From positions 1 through 64,000 of the forward strand of contig JBEKRX010000059.1 in NCBI GenBank assembly GCA_049518415.1: DNA of 64,000 nucleotides, written 5' to 3'. A program made the position numbers and the translations under genes. Below the pieces are notes generated by a model. The model saw nothing but the letters and a program-made list of their open reading frames with translations, did no database searches and was not told the origin of the DNA. Each line of letters starts with the position of its first letter. The stretch's first letter is position 1. Source of the DNA: CAVQND01 sp049518415 (lineage in GTDB: Bacteria > Verrucomicrobiota > Verrucomicrobiia > Limisphaerales > UBA8199). Positions 35,548 through 44,524 of this stretch are shown here, one piece after another.

Positions 35548-37155
35548 TCAATTAGCCGCTCGATAGACAACGGCCTTGTTAAGGGACACCTTTTTGCCTT
35601 TGGAACGCGGGTCGGCATCGCTGATAGTCACCAGGCGGACGGTATGTTCGCCGGGCTTCAGGCCATAGACATTCCATAGCACGTTATCATGGGTGTTCTG
35701 GACAATGTAAGCGTCGGCGACACCAACCTTCTTTCCGTCAAGGTAAACGTCCGCCTTGCCGCCGGTTTGGTTCAGTTCGCCAATGACCGCCACCGCGACA
35801 CCGGTGAATTTGAGCGCAACTTCGCTGCCCGAGGTTTCAGTGGACATCGCGCCCCGGTTCTCCTTCCAATCGCCTTGCCACGACCATGCCGGATCCTTGG
35901 GGTCAATCTTCCGGTCGGGAATCCCGGGCGTCCACTGCTCCAGTTTCGGCGTCTTGGACTTCTGAATGGGGATGATGACTTCGGAGTCGCTGACCTTGCC
36001 GCCGGCCATCTGGATCACCTTAAGGGCGCGGGTCTCGGTGGATTTCGCAATGGAGTTAAACGAATAGTCGGTGAACTCGAACTTCGTATCAGCGAGCGCC
36101 GGGATGCCGGATTTGAATTGGTCCGGGATGCCACTGTAGCCAAGGATGACACCCAGCACGCCAGCGGCGCTCGAGGGGTTGCAGTCCGAGTCCTGCCCGC
36201 ACCGGGTGGCGATCTCCATGGTCTTGTAGAAATCCCCGCCGCCAAAGAGCAGGCCCGAGGCCACAAAAGCGCCGTTGAGCTTGGCGTCGATGTTGAAAGC
36301 TTCGAGCGCGCCGTCGGGGCACGAATGGTCCTTGTCCCACTTTTGCTCCAGAAGCTGCCAGACCTTTCGCCAGTCGTTCGGATGCTGGGCCGACCAGGCC
36401 AGCAAATCGCGGATCAGCAGCCCGTACTGGCTCTTGGCGGGGATGCAGGCCAGGCCGGCTTCCACGACCTTTCGCGGGTCGTTCTCAAAGTACGCCGCCG
36501 CGTACATGCCACCCACGAACATGCCGCCATATAGGCCGTCGCCATAGTTCATCACCCGGCCGACCCGGTCACAGTACTTGTCCACCTCGCGCGGCAGCCC
36601 AGGGCACATCAGCCCGATAAAGTCTGCCTCGATTTGAAAATCGATGTCATTGGCGTGAAAGTTGTATCTGGGGTGGCCCGACCATGGGGCTTTGATGCCC
36701 TGACCGAGTGCCCGGCGCGCCCCGGCATTGGCATGCCAGAGCCCATACTTCGAGACTCGAAACGCCTCGCCGTACTGCTCGCAGGTCGCCTCCAGGCCGG
36801 CATCGTCCATCACCTTCGCAAAGGTCATCTCCACATAAAGGTCGTCCTGCCCGATGGCGTTCGACACGCGGTCGGGCGACCATTTCAGCTGCGCTTCGTT
36901 GATCTTTCCCATCGCCCTAAACTCTGTCGGTGCGCCGAATGAGACGCCAATCATCTGGCCAGCCCAGCCTCCCTGGATCTTGTCTCGCAACTCGTCGCGG
37001 GAGAGATGCCGGGTCTCGGCATTGGCCGGAAGTGGGTAGCAGATCGCGCCCAGCGCCAGCACCAGCAAAGGCTTCTGGAAGGGGTGATGCCCCCGCAAGC
37101 TCGTGGACGGAGCGGATTGGAATGCCACGTCTATTTTCATTTCGCGTAGTTTCAT
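35548..37155 (-). CDS. exported ADP-ribosylglycohydrolase-family protein
   Basis: A 535-residue protein with a signal peptide near LVLALGAICYPLPANAE. The core (about 50-370) has ADP-ribosylglycohydrolase-fold motifs: GGWAGQMIGVSFGAPTE, GQDDLYVEMTF, and a late GQDSDCNPSSAAGVLGVILG block, where the Asp residues would bind magnesium. The last 130 residues form a beta-sandwich-like add-on (VALKFTGVAVAVIGEL, KADVYLDGKKVGVADAY) resembling a carbohydrate-binding module. In PVC bacteria and Bacteroidota such exported relatives are thought to act on sugars rather than on ADP-ribose, but the substrate is unknown. A LacI-type operator lies 19 bases upstream of the start, and the regulator gene is next to it. 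Confidence 0.82.
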   Translation of the reverse strand: MKLREMKIDVAFQSAPSTSLRGHHPFQKPLLVLALGAICYPLPANAETRHLSRDELRDKIQGGWAGQMIGVSFGAPTEFRAMGKINEAQLKWSPDRVSNAIGQDDLYVEMTFAKVMDDAGLEATCEQYGEAFRVSKYGLWHANAGARRALGQGIKAPWSGHPRYNFHANDIDFQIEADFIGLMCPGLPREVDKYCDRVGRVMNYGDGLYGGMFVGGMYAAAYFENDPRKVVEAGLACIPAKSQYGLLIRDLLAWSAQHPNDWRKVWQLLEQKWDKDHSCPDGALEAFNIDAKLNGAFVASGLLFGGGDFYKTMEIATRCGQDSDCNPSSAAGVLGVILGYSGIPDQFKSGIPALADTKFEFTDYSFNSIAKSTETRALKVIQMAGGKVSDSEVIIPIQKSKTPKLEQWTPGIPDRKIDPKDPAWSWQGDWKENRGAMSTETSGSEVALKFTGVAVAVIGELNQTGGKADVYLDGKKVGVADAYIVQNTHDNVLWNVYGLKPGEHTVRLVTISDADPRSKGKKVSLNKAVVYRAAN

Positions 37156-37173
37156 TTTTCGCGGTTAGCAGGG

Positions 37174-37187
37174 TGTAAACGATTACA
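37174..37187. promoter_or_regulatory. LacI-family operator upstream of the ADP-ribosylglycohydrolase gene
   Basis: TGTAAACGATTACA is a near-perfect 14-base palindrome centred on CG, differing by one base from the palindrome at 38427-38440 before the regulator gene. A central CG and the TGTAAACG half-site are typical for LacI-family regulators. It is 19 bases from the start codon at 37155, where binding would block transcription initiation or early elongation. Confidence 0.7.
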
Positions 37188-37271
37188 TTTCTGGCTGCCG
37201 TGTTTTTTCAGTCGCAATTATCTCTGATCAAGTGCCCCATCGAGGGCAAACGATGTCAGCGGCGCACCCTC

Positions 37272-38414
37272 TCAGGACGACGTTGCTTCAACCCTCAATT
37301 CCGGGCTGGTTTGCTTGGCAGCCCCTCCCATTTTCCTCGGATGCGGCAGCCCCGGCCGCTCAGCCTGAACCGCCGTGCGAGCGCCACACGAAGCCCGCAC
37401 CATCAAGCGCGTTGGTAAAACCACTTGCCTGACCAGTCTCTTGGGATCCTTAAGCCGTTCCAACAAGAGCTGGGCCGCGGTCCGCCCAAGTTCTTCGGCC
37501 GGCTGCGCCACGGCCGTAAGAGGCGGACGAAGAGAGGTCGCCCACGGCATGTCATCGAAGCACACCACGGCCAACTCCTCAGGAATGCGAATGCCTCGCT
37601 CATGGATCGCCTGAAGCGCCCCCAGAGTCATCAGGTTGTTGGCGACCACTACAGCCCTGGGCGGCTTGGCCAGGTCCAGAAATCGGGCCATCGCCGCATA
37701 ACCGCCCACTTGCCGGAAATCGCTGTGGATAACGAACGATTCCCGCACCGCCACGCCCGCACTCCGGAGTGCGTCCTGATATCCACCCAGACGCTCTTGG
37801 GTGACGTTGATTCCTTCAGGACCGTTCAGAAGGGCGATTTCCTTGTAACCAAGAGACAGCAAGTGATTCACCGCTTGCCGCGTTCCCTCCCGGTTGTTCG
37901 AGCAAACCAAATCCACCTCCAGTTCGCCGGGCGAACGGTCAACTGCCACCACTGGGATCTTCCAGGTTCGAATGGACTCATAGTTAGCCCTCGGCAGGTT
38001 TCCTGGTATAAACACCAAGCCGGCGACTCCCTCGCCTCGCAATATTCTCAACTGCTCTTTTTCCCGCTCGGCTAGTCCGTCTGAATGTCCGAGCAGCAGG
38101 GTATAGCCCGCGCTGTAGAGTTCTGCCTCAACTCCGTGGACGACCCCCGTGAAGAACGGATTCTGCAAATCCGGTATGATCATCCCGATCACTTTTCGGT
38201 GACCGAGGCGCAACCCTCGCGCGAGGCGGTTTGGGTGGTAATCAAGCTTCGCAACAGCCCCAGAAACGCGATCACGCACTTCCTCCGCAACTCCGTCCAG
38301 ACCCGCGAGCACACGCGACACCGTCGCCGTCGAAACGCCGGCTTCGGCGGCCACTTCCTTGATGGTTATGGCACCACTCCGATTCGACGACTTGATTCGT
38401 GCCGGCTGTTTCAT
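37272..38414 (-). CDS. LacI-family transcriptional regulator
   Basis: A 380-residue regulator with an N-terminal helix-turn-helix (ITIKEVAAEAGVSTATVSRVLAG, about 16-38), hinge helix region (KLDYHPNRLARGL) and a periplasmic-binding-like effector domain (VIGMIIPDLQNPFFTGVVHG ... GVAGLVFIPGNLP ... VVCFDDMPWATSLRPPLTAVAQPAEELGRTAAQLLLERL). The effector is probably a sugar or sugar phosphate. The tail of about 40 residues after RLMVRASCG is longer than usual. It is divergent in role but on the same strand as the hydrolase gene downstream. TGTAAACGTTTACA, 13 bases before the start codon, suggests autoregulation. Confidence 0.92.
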   Translation of the reverse strand: MKQPARIKSSNRSGAITIKEVAAEAGVSTATVSRVLAGLDGVAEEVRDRVSGAVAKLDYHPNRLARGLRLGHRKVIGMIIPDLQNPFFTGVVHGVEAELYSAGYTLLLGHSDGLAEREKEQLRILRGEGVAGLVFIPGNLPRANYESIRTWKIPVVAVDRSPGELEVDLVCSNNREGTRQAVNHLLSLGYKEIALLNGPEGINVTQERLGGYQDALRSAGVAVRESFVIHSDFRQVGGYAAMARFLDLAKPPRAVVVANNLMTLGALQAIHERGIRIPEELAVVCFDDMPWATSLRPPLTAVAQPAEELGRTAAQLLLERLKDPKRLVRQVVLPTRLMVRASCGARTAVQAERPGLPHPRKMGGAAKQTSPELRVEATSS

Positions 38415-38426
38415 GCTGGATACGGT

Positions 38427-38440
38427 TGTAAACGTTTACA
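38427..38440. promoter_or_regulatory. perfect LacI-family operator palindrome at the regulator gene
   Basis: TGTAAACGTTTACA is a perfect 14-base palindrome with the central CG step that LacI-family proteins kink. It lies 13 bases upstream of the regulator start at 38414. A one-mismatch copy occurs at 37174-37187, so a two-site regulon is likely. Autorepression is the common arrangement. Confidence 0.75.
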
Positions 38441-38529
38441 GAAAAAACTGCAAGCGGAATTCTTTGTTGACTGTGACCAACTGTACACAAGGGATTTATC
38501 GCTCTATGGCAGAATCTGCGGGTCAAAAT

Positions 38530-38644
38530 GGCACATCCCAAGGGCAGGCAGGCGAGTCTGTCACGCAGCGGCGGCCGGCGGCGACGCGAGCTGAGGGTTG
38601 GAGGCCCGTCGCCGCCGCTCGCCTACCTGCCCTTGGGATGTGCC
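38530..38644. repeat. 115-bp palindromic element with 27-bp terminal inverted repeats
   Basis: GGCACATCCCAAGGGCAGG at 38530 begins a 27-base arm whose reverse complement ends at 38644, with a single mismatch. The centre is GC-rich and has a second weaker inverted repeat around CGGCGGCGACG / CGTCGCCGCCG. There is no open frame and no clear target duplication. It lies between the LacI gene and rpmE in a 390-base gap and could be a MITE/REP element. Confidence 0.8.
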
Positions 38645-38804
38645 GACCAATTGAAGAACCGCCTTCTTGAGTCGTATATCATTCTGATTCAGGCACTTGC
38701 ATCTACACGGCCCACTCGGCTGCCCACAGATTCTGCTCGGATTCGGGGGCTGAAAAATCGCCGCTTGTCATTCGCCGGGCAGATGGTAGTTTTTGCAGCC
38801 TTTT

Positions 38805-39047
38805 ATGAGAGCTAAGATTCATCCGAAATACGTGGATGCGGAAATCCGCTGCGCGTGCGGCAACGTGATCAAGACCCGGTCCACCAAGCCGGTGATTATC
38901 GTGGGGATTTGCAACGCCTGTCATCCTTTCTTCACCGGGCAGCAGAAATTTGTGGATACGGCCGGGCGGGTGGACAAGTTCCAGCAGCGCCTGGCCAAGA
39001 CCCGGGCCGCCCAGGCGGCCGTCGCCAGCAGGAAGAAACGGCGGTAG
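38805..39047 (+). CDS. rpmE: ribosomal protein L31, zinc-binding type
   Basis: An 80-residue large-subunit protein: MRAKIHPKYVDAEIRCACGN, then GICNACHPFFTGQQKFVDTAGRVDKF. The CxC and CxxC pairs bind zinc, so this is the zinc-containing (C+) form that is replaced under zinc shortage in many bacteria. The last 20 residues are a basic extension (QAAVASRKKRR). I use the ATG at 38805, which gives the family N-terminus; an upstream codon at 38793 would add four residues. prfA follows 115 bases later in the same direction, the order seen in many bacteria. Confidence 0.95.
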   Translation: MRAKIHPKYVDAEIRCACGNVIKTRSTKPVIIVGICNACHPFFTGQQKFVDTAGRVDKFQQRLAKTRAAQAAVASRKKRR

Positions 39048-39162
39048 CGAGTTGGCGCCTGGTCCGCCCGCAGGGCCAGCCGGCCCTACGGGCGGATTGG
39101 TTTTGGCCTGGCCCTGCCGGTCATGCCGAGGGTTGCTGGAGTTTGGACTTTGGACTTGAATC

Positions 39163-40248
39163 ATGGACCTCCGCCCGTATATCGAGAAATTCTCCCTGCG
39201 CTGCGCTGAAGTCGAGGCCGCCTTGAGCGATGCCAAGGTTTTCGCCAACCCCCAGCGGGCCCAGGAATTGTCCCGGGAATATTCCCGCCTCAAGGAACTG
39301 GTGGCCTGCGGACAGGCCTATCTGAAAACCGTTGGGGAACTGGCCGGAAACCGTGCCTTGTTGCGGGCCGAGCCTGCGGATTCCGAACTTGGCCGGATGG
39401 CTAAAGAAGAGATCGCCCGGCTCGAGGCCCAAGAGCAGCGCCTGACCGAGGAAATTCAGCGGGGCCTGCTCCCGCCAGACCCGGCCGACTCGCGCAACAC
39501 CATTATCGAAATCCGCGCTGGCGCCGGCGGCCAGGAGTCCGCCCTCTTTGCCGCCGAGCTCTACCGGATGTACGGGCGTTACGCCGAGTCGCGCGGCTGG
39601 AAGCATGAAAACCTCGATTCCAGCCCGTCGGACCTCGGCGGCTACAAGGAAGTGATCTTCGGGATCAACGGCGCGGATGCCTACCAGCGGCTGAAATATG
39701 AAAGCGGCGTCCACCGCGTGCAGCGCGTGCCGGCCACCGAGGCCCAGGGACGCATCCACACCAGCACTTGCACGGTCGCCGTCCTGCCTGAGGCCGGGGA
39801 AGTGGACGTCCAACTCAAGCCCGAGGAGCTGGAGATTAGCGTCTGCCGGGCCTCGGGTCCGGGCGGCCAAGGGGTGAACACCACCGATTCAGCCGTCCAG
39901 GTGCTGCATCGGCCGACGGGCCTGATCGTCCGTTGCGCCGACCAGCGTTCCCAGCAGAAGAACAAGGCGCGGGCCTTGACCGTCCTGCGGTCCCGCCTGC
40001 TGGAGCGCCGGGTCGCGGCGGAAAACGCCAAATACGCCGCCCAGCGCAAAGCCCAGGTCGGCACCGGGGAACGCAACGAGCGCATCCGTACTTACAACTT
40101 CCCGCAAAACCGTGTCACCGACCACCGCATCGAGTTGACGCTCTACAACCTGCCCGTGGTGCTCGAAGGCGAACTGGACGCGATCATCGAACCGCTCATG
40201 GCCCACGACCGGGAGGAGAAACTGGAGGCGCTCCAAAACGCTCCTTAA
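39163..40248 (+). CDS. prfA: peptide chain release factor 1
   Basis: A 361-residue class I release factor that reads UAA and UAG and triggers peptide release. The GGQ motif is in SGPGGQGVNTTDSAVQ and the stop-codon-reading PAT motif in RVPATEAQGRIHTS. The length and all blocks (RAGAGGQESALFAAEL, ERNERIRTYNFPQNRVTDHRI) are standard. The first hairpin of GAGGQES and the catalytic loop are both intact. The usual partner prmC, which methylates the GGQ glutamine, is not adjacent. It follows rpmE. Confidence 0.97.
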   Translation: MDLRPYIEKFSLRCAEVEAALSDAKVFANPQRAQELSREYSRLKELVACGQAYLKTVGELAGNRALLRAEPADSELGRMAKEEIARLEAQEQRLTEEIQRGLLPPDPADSRNTIIEIRAGAGGQESALFAAELYRMYGRYAESRGWKHENLDSSPSDLGGYKEVIFGINGADAYQRLKYESGVHRVQRVPATEAQGRIHTSTCTVAVLPEAGEVDVQLKPEELEISVCRASGPGGQGVNTTDSAVQVLHRPTGLIVRCADQRSQQKNKARALTVLRSRLLERRVAAENAKYAAQRKAQVGTGERNERIRTYNFPQNRVTDHRIELTLYNLPVVLEGELDAIIEPLMAHDREEKLEALQNAP

Positions 40249-40672
40249 CGCGGCGGAGCCGCAACCAAGAGCGAAGCGTCAATTCCTGAGTGGGAAGAGC
40301 AACGTGGGCCTTTCCCCGCCGCGTTAAAGGCGGCGCTCCGCGCCGAAGAATCAGGCCCCTTCAAAGGAAACATGCCAAGACATTCACGCAAAAACGTGGA
40401 TGTTGCGACCGGAGACTCTAAACGGGGAAAAGAGGAGTTGTGCGAGCGCGCGCCGGTTATGGAGCGCGGCGACTTGTGTCCGCTTTTCAATGGCGAGCGT
40501 CCCGAGGGGCGGGGAGTCGGGCGGCCAAACCAAAGGCAGCCGGATTGAAAAGCGCCGTCAAGCCGGCGCACGGCATAGGCGCCTTGGCCCCACTGCCCTC
40601 GAAGGCAGATGCCTCTGCCCTGGCCCCGGCGCGGGCGTTGACTTGGGGCGCCGCCCCGTTCATATTCGGGGC
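40249..40672. other. gene-free spacer after prfA
   Basis: I see no supported gene in these 424 bases. A palindromic GC-rich piece at 40248-40345 (CGCGGCGGAGCCGC ... CGGCGCTCCGCGCC) could end the prfA transcript, although it has no T-run. The frame of the next gene stays open through part of this region but with low-complexity composition, so the gene start is put at 40673. Confidence 0.4.
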
Positions 40673-41434
40673 ATGGACTTCGACATTGCACGCCTGCTGG
40701 AAGACTGGGAATATCAGCACGGACAAGTGGGCGTCCGCCGGTTTAAGGGGAAGGACGGGCAGGAGAAGATTCAGTTGCGGGTGGATTTGGGTTTGCTGCA
40801 GATGAACGCGGCGGGGCGGCCGGACGGCAAGCGGCCGTTGGGCTATGCCTCCCTGCTCGAGTATTACCAGGCGCGGCTTTACAAACACCTGGCGGCGCAT
40901 GAGGGCAGCGCGGCGGGCTTCCGGCTGGGAGCGGAAGACTGCGCCAAGCTGCAGCTCGAGGCCCTGCAATACCACCACCGCTACATCTGCCTGCTGCAAC
41001 TGGAAGACTACGCGGCGGTGATCCGGGATGCGGAGCGCAACCTGGCGGTCTTCGATTTCGTGAGCAAGCATGCCGAGTGCGAGGAACTGGCCCTGGCGCT
41101 GCGGCAATTCCAGCCGCAACTGATGATGGTGCTGACCCGGGCCCGCGGGGCGCAGGCGCTGCAGGCCGAGGATTACGCGCTGGCCATCCAACACACCGAA
41201 GAGGGCCTGGAGGGCATCCGCGCTTTTTACCGCGACTTCGGCCATCCCGAAGCGGTCGAACAGAGCGGCGAGGTCCAGTCGCTCGCGAGTTGGCTGGAGG
41301 AGCTTCGCGTCAAACGCCCGCTCTCGCAACGCGAACGGCTGGAGCGCGCGCTGCAAGAGGCCCTCAAAACGGAAGACTACGAACGGGCCGCCCAGGTCCG
41401 CGATGCGTTGCGCAACCTCAAAGCCACCGAATGA
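40673..41434 (+). CDS. UvrB/UvrC-motif protein, paralogue of 58839
   Basis: A 253-residue protein of unknown function. The last 45 residues (LSQRERLERALQEALKTEDYERAAQVRD) form a UVR (UvrB/UvrC interaction) helical hairpin, also found in ClpC and McsA. The first 190 residues are a predicted mainly helical domain with the block YHHRYICLLQLEDYAAVIRDAERNLAVFDFV. A paralogue of nearly equal length is at 58839-59603 (YFRYVRLFQLKDWARTVRDTARNLRVFDLV). The helix pairs recall TPR-like packing. The ATG at 40673 begins MDFDIARLLEDW; the longer open frame upstream is not gene-like. Its 3' end overlaps the converging radical SAM gene by 58 bases, or nearly none if the latter really ends earlier. Confidence 0.75.
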   Translation: MDFDIARLLEDWEYQHGQVGVRRFKGKDGQEKIQLRVDLGLLQMNAAGRPDGKRPLGYASLLEYYQARLYKHLAAHEGSAAGFRLGAEDCAKLQLEALQYHHRYICLLQLEDYAAVIRDAERNLAVFDFVSKHAECEELALALRQFQPQLMMVLTRARGAQALQAEDYALAIQHTEEGLEGIRAFYRDFGHPEAVEQSGEVQSLASWLEELRVKRPLSQRERLERALQEALKTEDYERAAQVRDALRNLKATE

Positions 41435-42801
41435 AAGGGGCCGGAAGGGGGATAGGCAATGCGGGAGGCGGGAGGCGGGATAACACAGGCAACGCGCGCC
41501 TTAGTACTGTGAGCCGTAAATACGGTGACGTATTCGGCGGTCCTTTTTGGCGCAGACTTCGTTGCTCGCACCTCACAGATCGCTGCGGATATGCTCGGTG
41601 CTCGCGCCTCGTCTGCGCCAAAGACGCGGCCGATATAGCGGCGGTCTTCCCAGACGGCTTTGAGCGAGGTCAGGTTGCGGGGGTCGAGGAGGTTTTTGGC
41701 GGCGGCCAGGAGGCGGCCGCGTTTAAGGTGGTTCCAGGCCTGACTGGCGCTGATGGCCGCGAACTGGAGCACACTGGGGTCGCGGTAACAATCGATCATG
41801 CAGCGGGTGCAGCGGTCGCGAATGAGTTTGGACTGGTCGAACTGGTAAATGTGGCAGATCGGCTTGGCCCAGAAGTGACAGCGGTAGAGAAGGAGGTTCC
41901 AGTCAAGATAGAAGTACTTATGGCCGGCGAGGCAGCGGAATTTTTCGGGCTGGTGGCGCAAGTGACGCTGCATCTCGGTGAGGGCTTCCCGTGGATTGAC
42001 GACCGGCAAACGGTGGCGCTGTTTGAGTTGCTTGATTTTCTCGAAGACCTGGAGCAGTTCCTCGGTTTTGTAACTGACCAGGGGCGAGTCGCTGAAGCTC
42101 AGATAGCTGGAGGCCAGGCGGCTGAGGGGATAGCTGAAGGTGCAGTTTTTGAAACCGAGCCCGGTCAGGAAGTCAGGCAGCTTGTCGTAATCGTCAATCA
42201 GCCGACTGGCCGTGACGCTGGCGGTGGTAGGCACGCCGAGTTGGGCGAAGACCTGGTTGGCGTGGCGGATTTGGCGGCAGACTCCCGGCAGCCCGCGGTT
42301 TTGCTCGTGCCTGGCGACTTCGTGGGCATCGATGGACATGATCACGCTGCTCAGGCCGTGGCGGGCCAGTTCGCGCATGTTCTGGTCGGTCCAGAGGGAG
42401 CCGTTGGTGCAGATCATGGGGTGAATGCCCCGCTCGGCGGCATAGCGGGTCATGGCGGCCAGGTCTTTGTGCAGCAGCGGTTCGCCGCCGACAAAGAGCA
42501 GGTAGCCGATATGGTTGCGGAGGCAGATGTCAATCACCTGGCGGGCCTGCTGGAGGCTGACGCTGCGGCGCATTTTCCGATCAAAGCGATCCACGGCGAA
42601 ATTGCAGAAATCGCACCTGGCGTTGCAGATATTGGTGATGGCAAACTGCACATAGCCGGGTCCGCCGTGGCGCAGGACCTCGCGCAGGAGTTTGAAGGCC
42701 CTGGTTCTGGGCCGGGCGACCGGGCGGGTGAAATCGGTTCCGGCGCCGCCAGCGGCACTGAGCGGCGGCGCGGGGGCTTGAGTTAAGGCAGCGGTGCTCA
42801 T
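41377..42801 (-). CDS. radical SAM protein with extended, repeat-derived C-terminus
   Basis: A 474-residue radical SAM enzyme. The cluster motif is CNARCDFC (C59, C63, C66), followed by the GGEPLLHKDL block that binds SAM. A second cysteine group (CTRCMIDC, near residue 355) resembles a SPASM/twitch site for an auxiliary iron-sulphur cluster. Such enzymes modify peptides, sugars or lipids; the substrate is unknown. The natural end seems to be near YIGRVFG, since the remaining 85 residues are encoded by a dispersed palindromic repeat (41503-41640) and downstream sequence. The neighbour upstream on the same strand is a TPR glycosyltransferase, with 188 bases between. ATG 42801 is chosen. Confidence 0.82.
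   Translation of the reverse strand: MSTAALTQAPAPPLSAAGGAGTDFTRPVARPRTRAFKLLREVLRHGGPGYVQFAITNICNARCDFCNFAVDRFDRKMRRSVSLQQARQVIDICLRNHIGYLLFVGGEPLLHKDLAAMTRYAAERGIHPMICTNGSLWTDQNMRELARHGLSSVIMSIDAHEVARHEQNRGLPGVCRQIRHANQVFAQLGVPTTASVTASRLIDDYDKLPDFLTGLGFKNCTFSYPLSRLASSYLSFSDSPLVSYKTEELLQVFEKIKQLKQRHRLPVVNPREALTEMQRHLRHQPEKFRCLAGHKYFYLDWNLLLYRCHFWAKPICHIYQFDQSKLIRDRCTRCMIDCYRDPSVLQFAAISASQAWNHLKRGRLLAAAKNLLDPRNLTSLKAVWEDRRYIGRVFGADEARAPSISAAICEVRATKSAPKRTAEYVTVFTAHSTKARVACVIPPPASRIAYPPSGPFHSVALRLRNASRTWAARS
41503..41640. repeat. dispersed palindromic repeat within the 3' end of the radical SAM gene
   Basis: It shares CTTCGTTGCTCGC, CAGATCGCTGCGGATATGC and CTCGCGCCTCG with the element at 57005-57166, and GTATTCGGCGGTCCTTTTT with 19150-19190. 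The flanks GGCGCAGAC and GTCTGCGCC are inverted repeats. The repeat is read in frame as the last part of the radical SAM gene, apparently replacing its native stop. Confidence 0.65.
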
Positions 42802-42989
42802 GCAGATACCTGGCGCATCTTGGCGCGAAAACGGGCGGCCAGACAATCCTTTTCCGACTCGCATCGGGACACGCTCCGCTGCGTCCCTCAAATTCTCCGG
42901 GCCATTAAGTGGGAGGCAAAGGAAGGCGTGCCTGCCAACCCGGTCGCCGGTGCGTGGGCTGGCAACTGCGGGCCGGAACGATGCTTCAG

Positions 42990-44462
42990 TCAACCCTGCC
43001 GCATTTTCAGCAACTCGTGTCTGACGCTGTCCATCAGGCCAGGCCAGTCGCCCGGTTGGCTTTGGCGGAAGAGGCGCATAGTTGGATACCAGGGGCTGTC
43101 CGGCCGGTGAACCATCCAGCGCCACTCCCCGGCAAAAGGCAGGAGTGTCCAGGTCGGTTTTCCCAAGGCCCCGGCCAAGTGGGCTACGGCGGTGTCGACG
43201 GAAATGACCAAATCGAGCTGGACAATGGCGCTGGCGGCGTCGTCAAAGCTGCCGAAACTGCTGCCCAGGTCCGTGAGCTGGCTGGTCCAGGGGGCCTGGG
43301 CAAGGTCGGACGCCCTGGCGTCCGCCTGGAGGCTGAACCATTGGAACTTCGGCAATCCCATCAGGCGACGAAAGTGGTCCAGCGGCATGGAACGGTTGCG
43401 GTCATTCTTATGTTTGGCGTCCCCGGCCCAGGCGAGGCCCACCTTGAGGCAACCCGCTTCTTGTTGTCCGATCGGGAAGGGCTGCTCGGGCGGCGTGAGA
43501 TACGGGACCTTGGCCGGCAGAGTGGCCGGGGTGGTTCGGAAGATGGCCGGCAAGCTCAGCAGCGGGGCGTGGACCTGGAAGGCCGGCAGCTTGGCCCGCG
43601 CGGTGGCGACCTGGCTGACGCCCGGGGCCCGGGCGAGGAGGGGCGCCAGGGCCGGCGGGCAGCCCAGGAGGACTTCACCGCCGCGTTGGGCCACCAGCGG
43701 GGCGTAGCGGATGAATTGAATCATGTCGCCGTAACCTTGCTCGGCATGGAGCAGAATGCGCCGCCCGCCCAGGTCGCCCCCGTCCCAGAGCGACTGTGGG
43801 AAGGCGGCGTCAGGGGTGGTGAAGTCTTTGAGCTTCCAACGCCATTCATACTCTTGCCACCCGCGTTCCCACTGGCCTTTGGCGAGCAAGGCGGTGCCAA
43901 GCTGCCAATGGGCCTCGGCATGAGCCGGCTCGAGGCGCAAGGCCTGTTCGCAACAGGCTATGGCGGCGTCGAGGTCCGGTTGTTCCTGGTAGAGGGCGCT
44001 TTGGTTGACCAGGGCGCCGACATAATCAGGGCGCAGGGCGAGGGCTTGGCGGTAGGCGGCCATGGCCTCGAGGGGCCGCTGCAGGTTTTGCAGGACCAGG
44101 CCGAGGTTGTAATGGGCGTCGGGGTTGCGCGGGTCGAGGGCGATTTCGCGGCGGCAACAATCAGCGGCGATCTCGAGGGCCCCGCGTTGCTTGTGGATGG
44201 CGCCCAGCAGCAGATGCAATTGCGGATGGGCAGGACGGAGGCGGATGGCGGTTTCCAAACAATGGGCGGCCTCATCCAGTTGATTGAGTTGCCGCAGGGC
44301 CTGGCCCAGGCGGCAATGAGCTTCAAAACAGTCGGGTTGCTGTTCCAGGACCGCGACAAAGAGCTTGGCCGCTGCCAGCGCCTGGCCTTGTTGGGCGCAG
44401 GCGCCGCCGCGCCGCAAGAGTTCCTCAACCGGGTCGGCGGACGAATTGGGCTTTTCCGTCAT
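42990..44462 (-). CDS. TPR-repeat glycosyltransferase (GT9/GT41-like)
   Basis: A 490-residue protein. Residues 1-210 are about six tetratricopeptide repeats (EAHCRLGQALRQLNQLDEAAHCLETAI, DAHYNLGLVLQNLQRPLEAM, EAHWQLGTALLAKGQWERGWQEYEWRW). The C-terminal 260 residues look like a GT-B fold with ILLHAEQGYGDMIQFIRYAP, KVGLAWAGDAKHKNDRNRSM, and the nucleotide-sugar block VQLDLVISVDTAVAHLAGALGKPTWTLLP. Such proteins may glycosylate proteins or lipid-linked glycans in the cytoplasm. The pairing of TPR and this GT module is frequent in planctomycetes and relatives. It lies just upstream of the radical SAM gene in the same direction. Confidence 0.85.
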   Translation of the reverse strand: MTEKPNSSADPVEELLRRGGACAQQGQALAAAKLFVAVLEQQPDCFEAHCRLGQALRQLNQLDEAAHCLETAIRLRPAHPQLHLLLGAIHKQRGALEIAADCCRREIALDPRNPDAHYNLGLVLQNLQRPLEAMAAYRQALALRPDYVGALVNQSALYQEQPDLDAAIACCEQALRLEPAHAEAHWQLGTALLAKGQWERGWQEYEWRWKLKDFTTPDAAFPQSLWDGGDLGGRRILLHAEQGYGDMIQFIRYAPLVAQRGGEVLLGCPPALAPLLARAPGVSQVATARAKLPAFQVHAPLLSLPAIFRTTPATLPAKVPYLTPPEQPFPIGQQEAGCLKVGLAWAGDAKHKNDRNRSMPLDHFRRLMGLPKFQWFSLQADARASDLAQAPWTSQLTDLGSSFGSFDDAASAIVQLDLVISVDTAVAHLAGALGKPTWTLLPFAGEWRWMVHRPDSPWYPTMRLFRQSQPGDWPGLMDSVRHELLKMRQG

Positions 44463-44524
44463 GAACCGTTGCAGCGCAAGCTGCCAGGTTGGGTCAGTCC
44501 CGGCAAGCCTCTGGCTCGCCGGCT

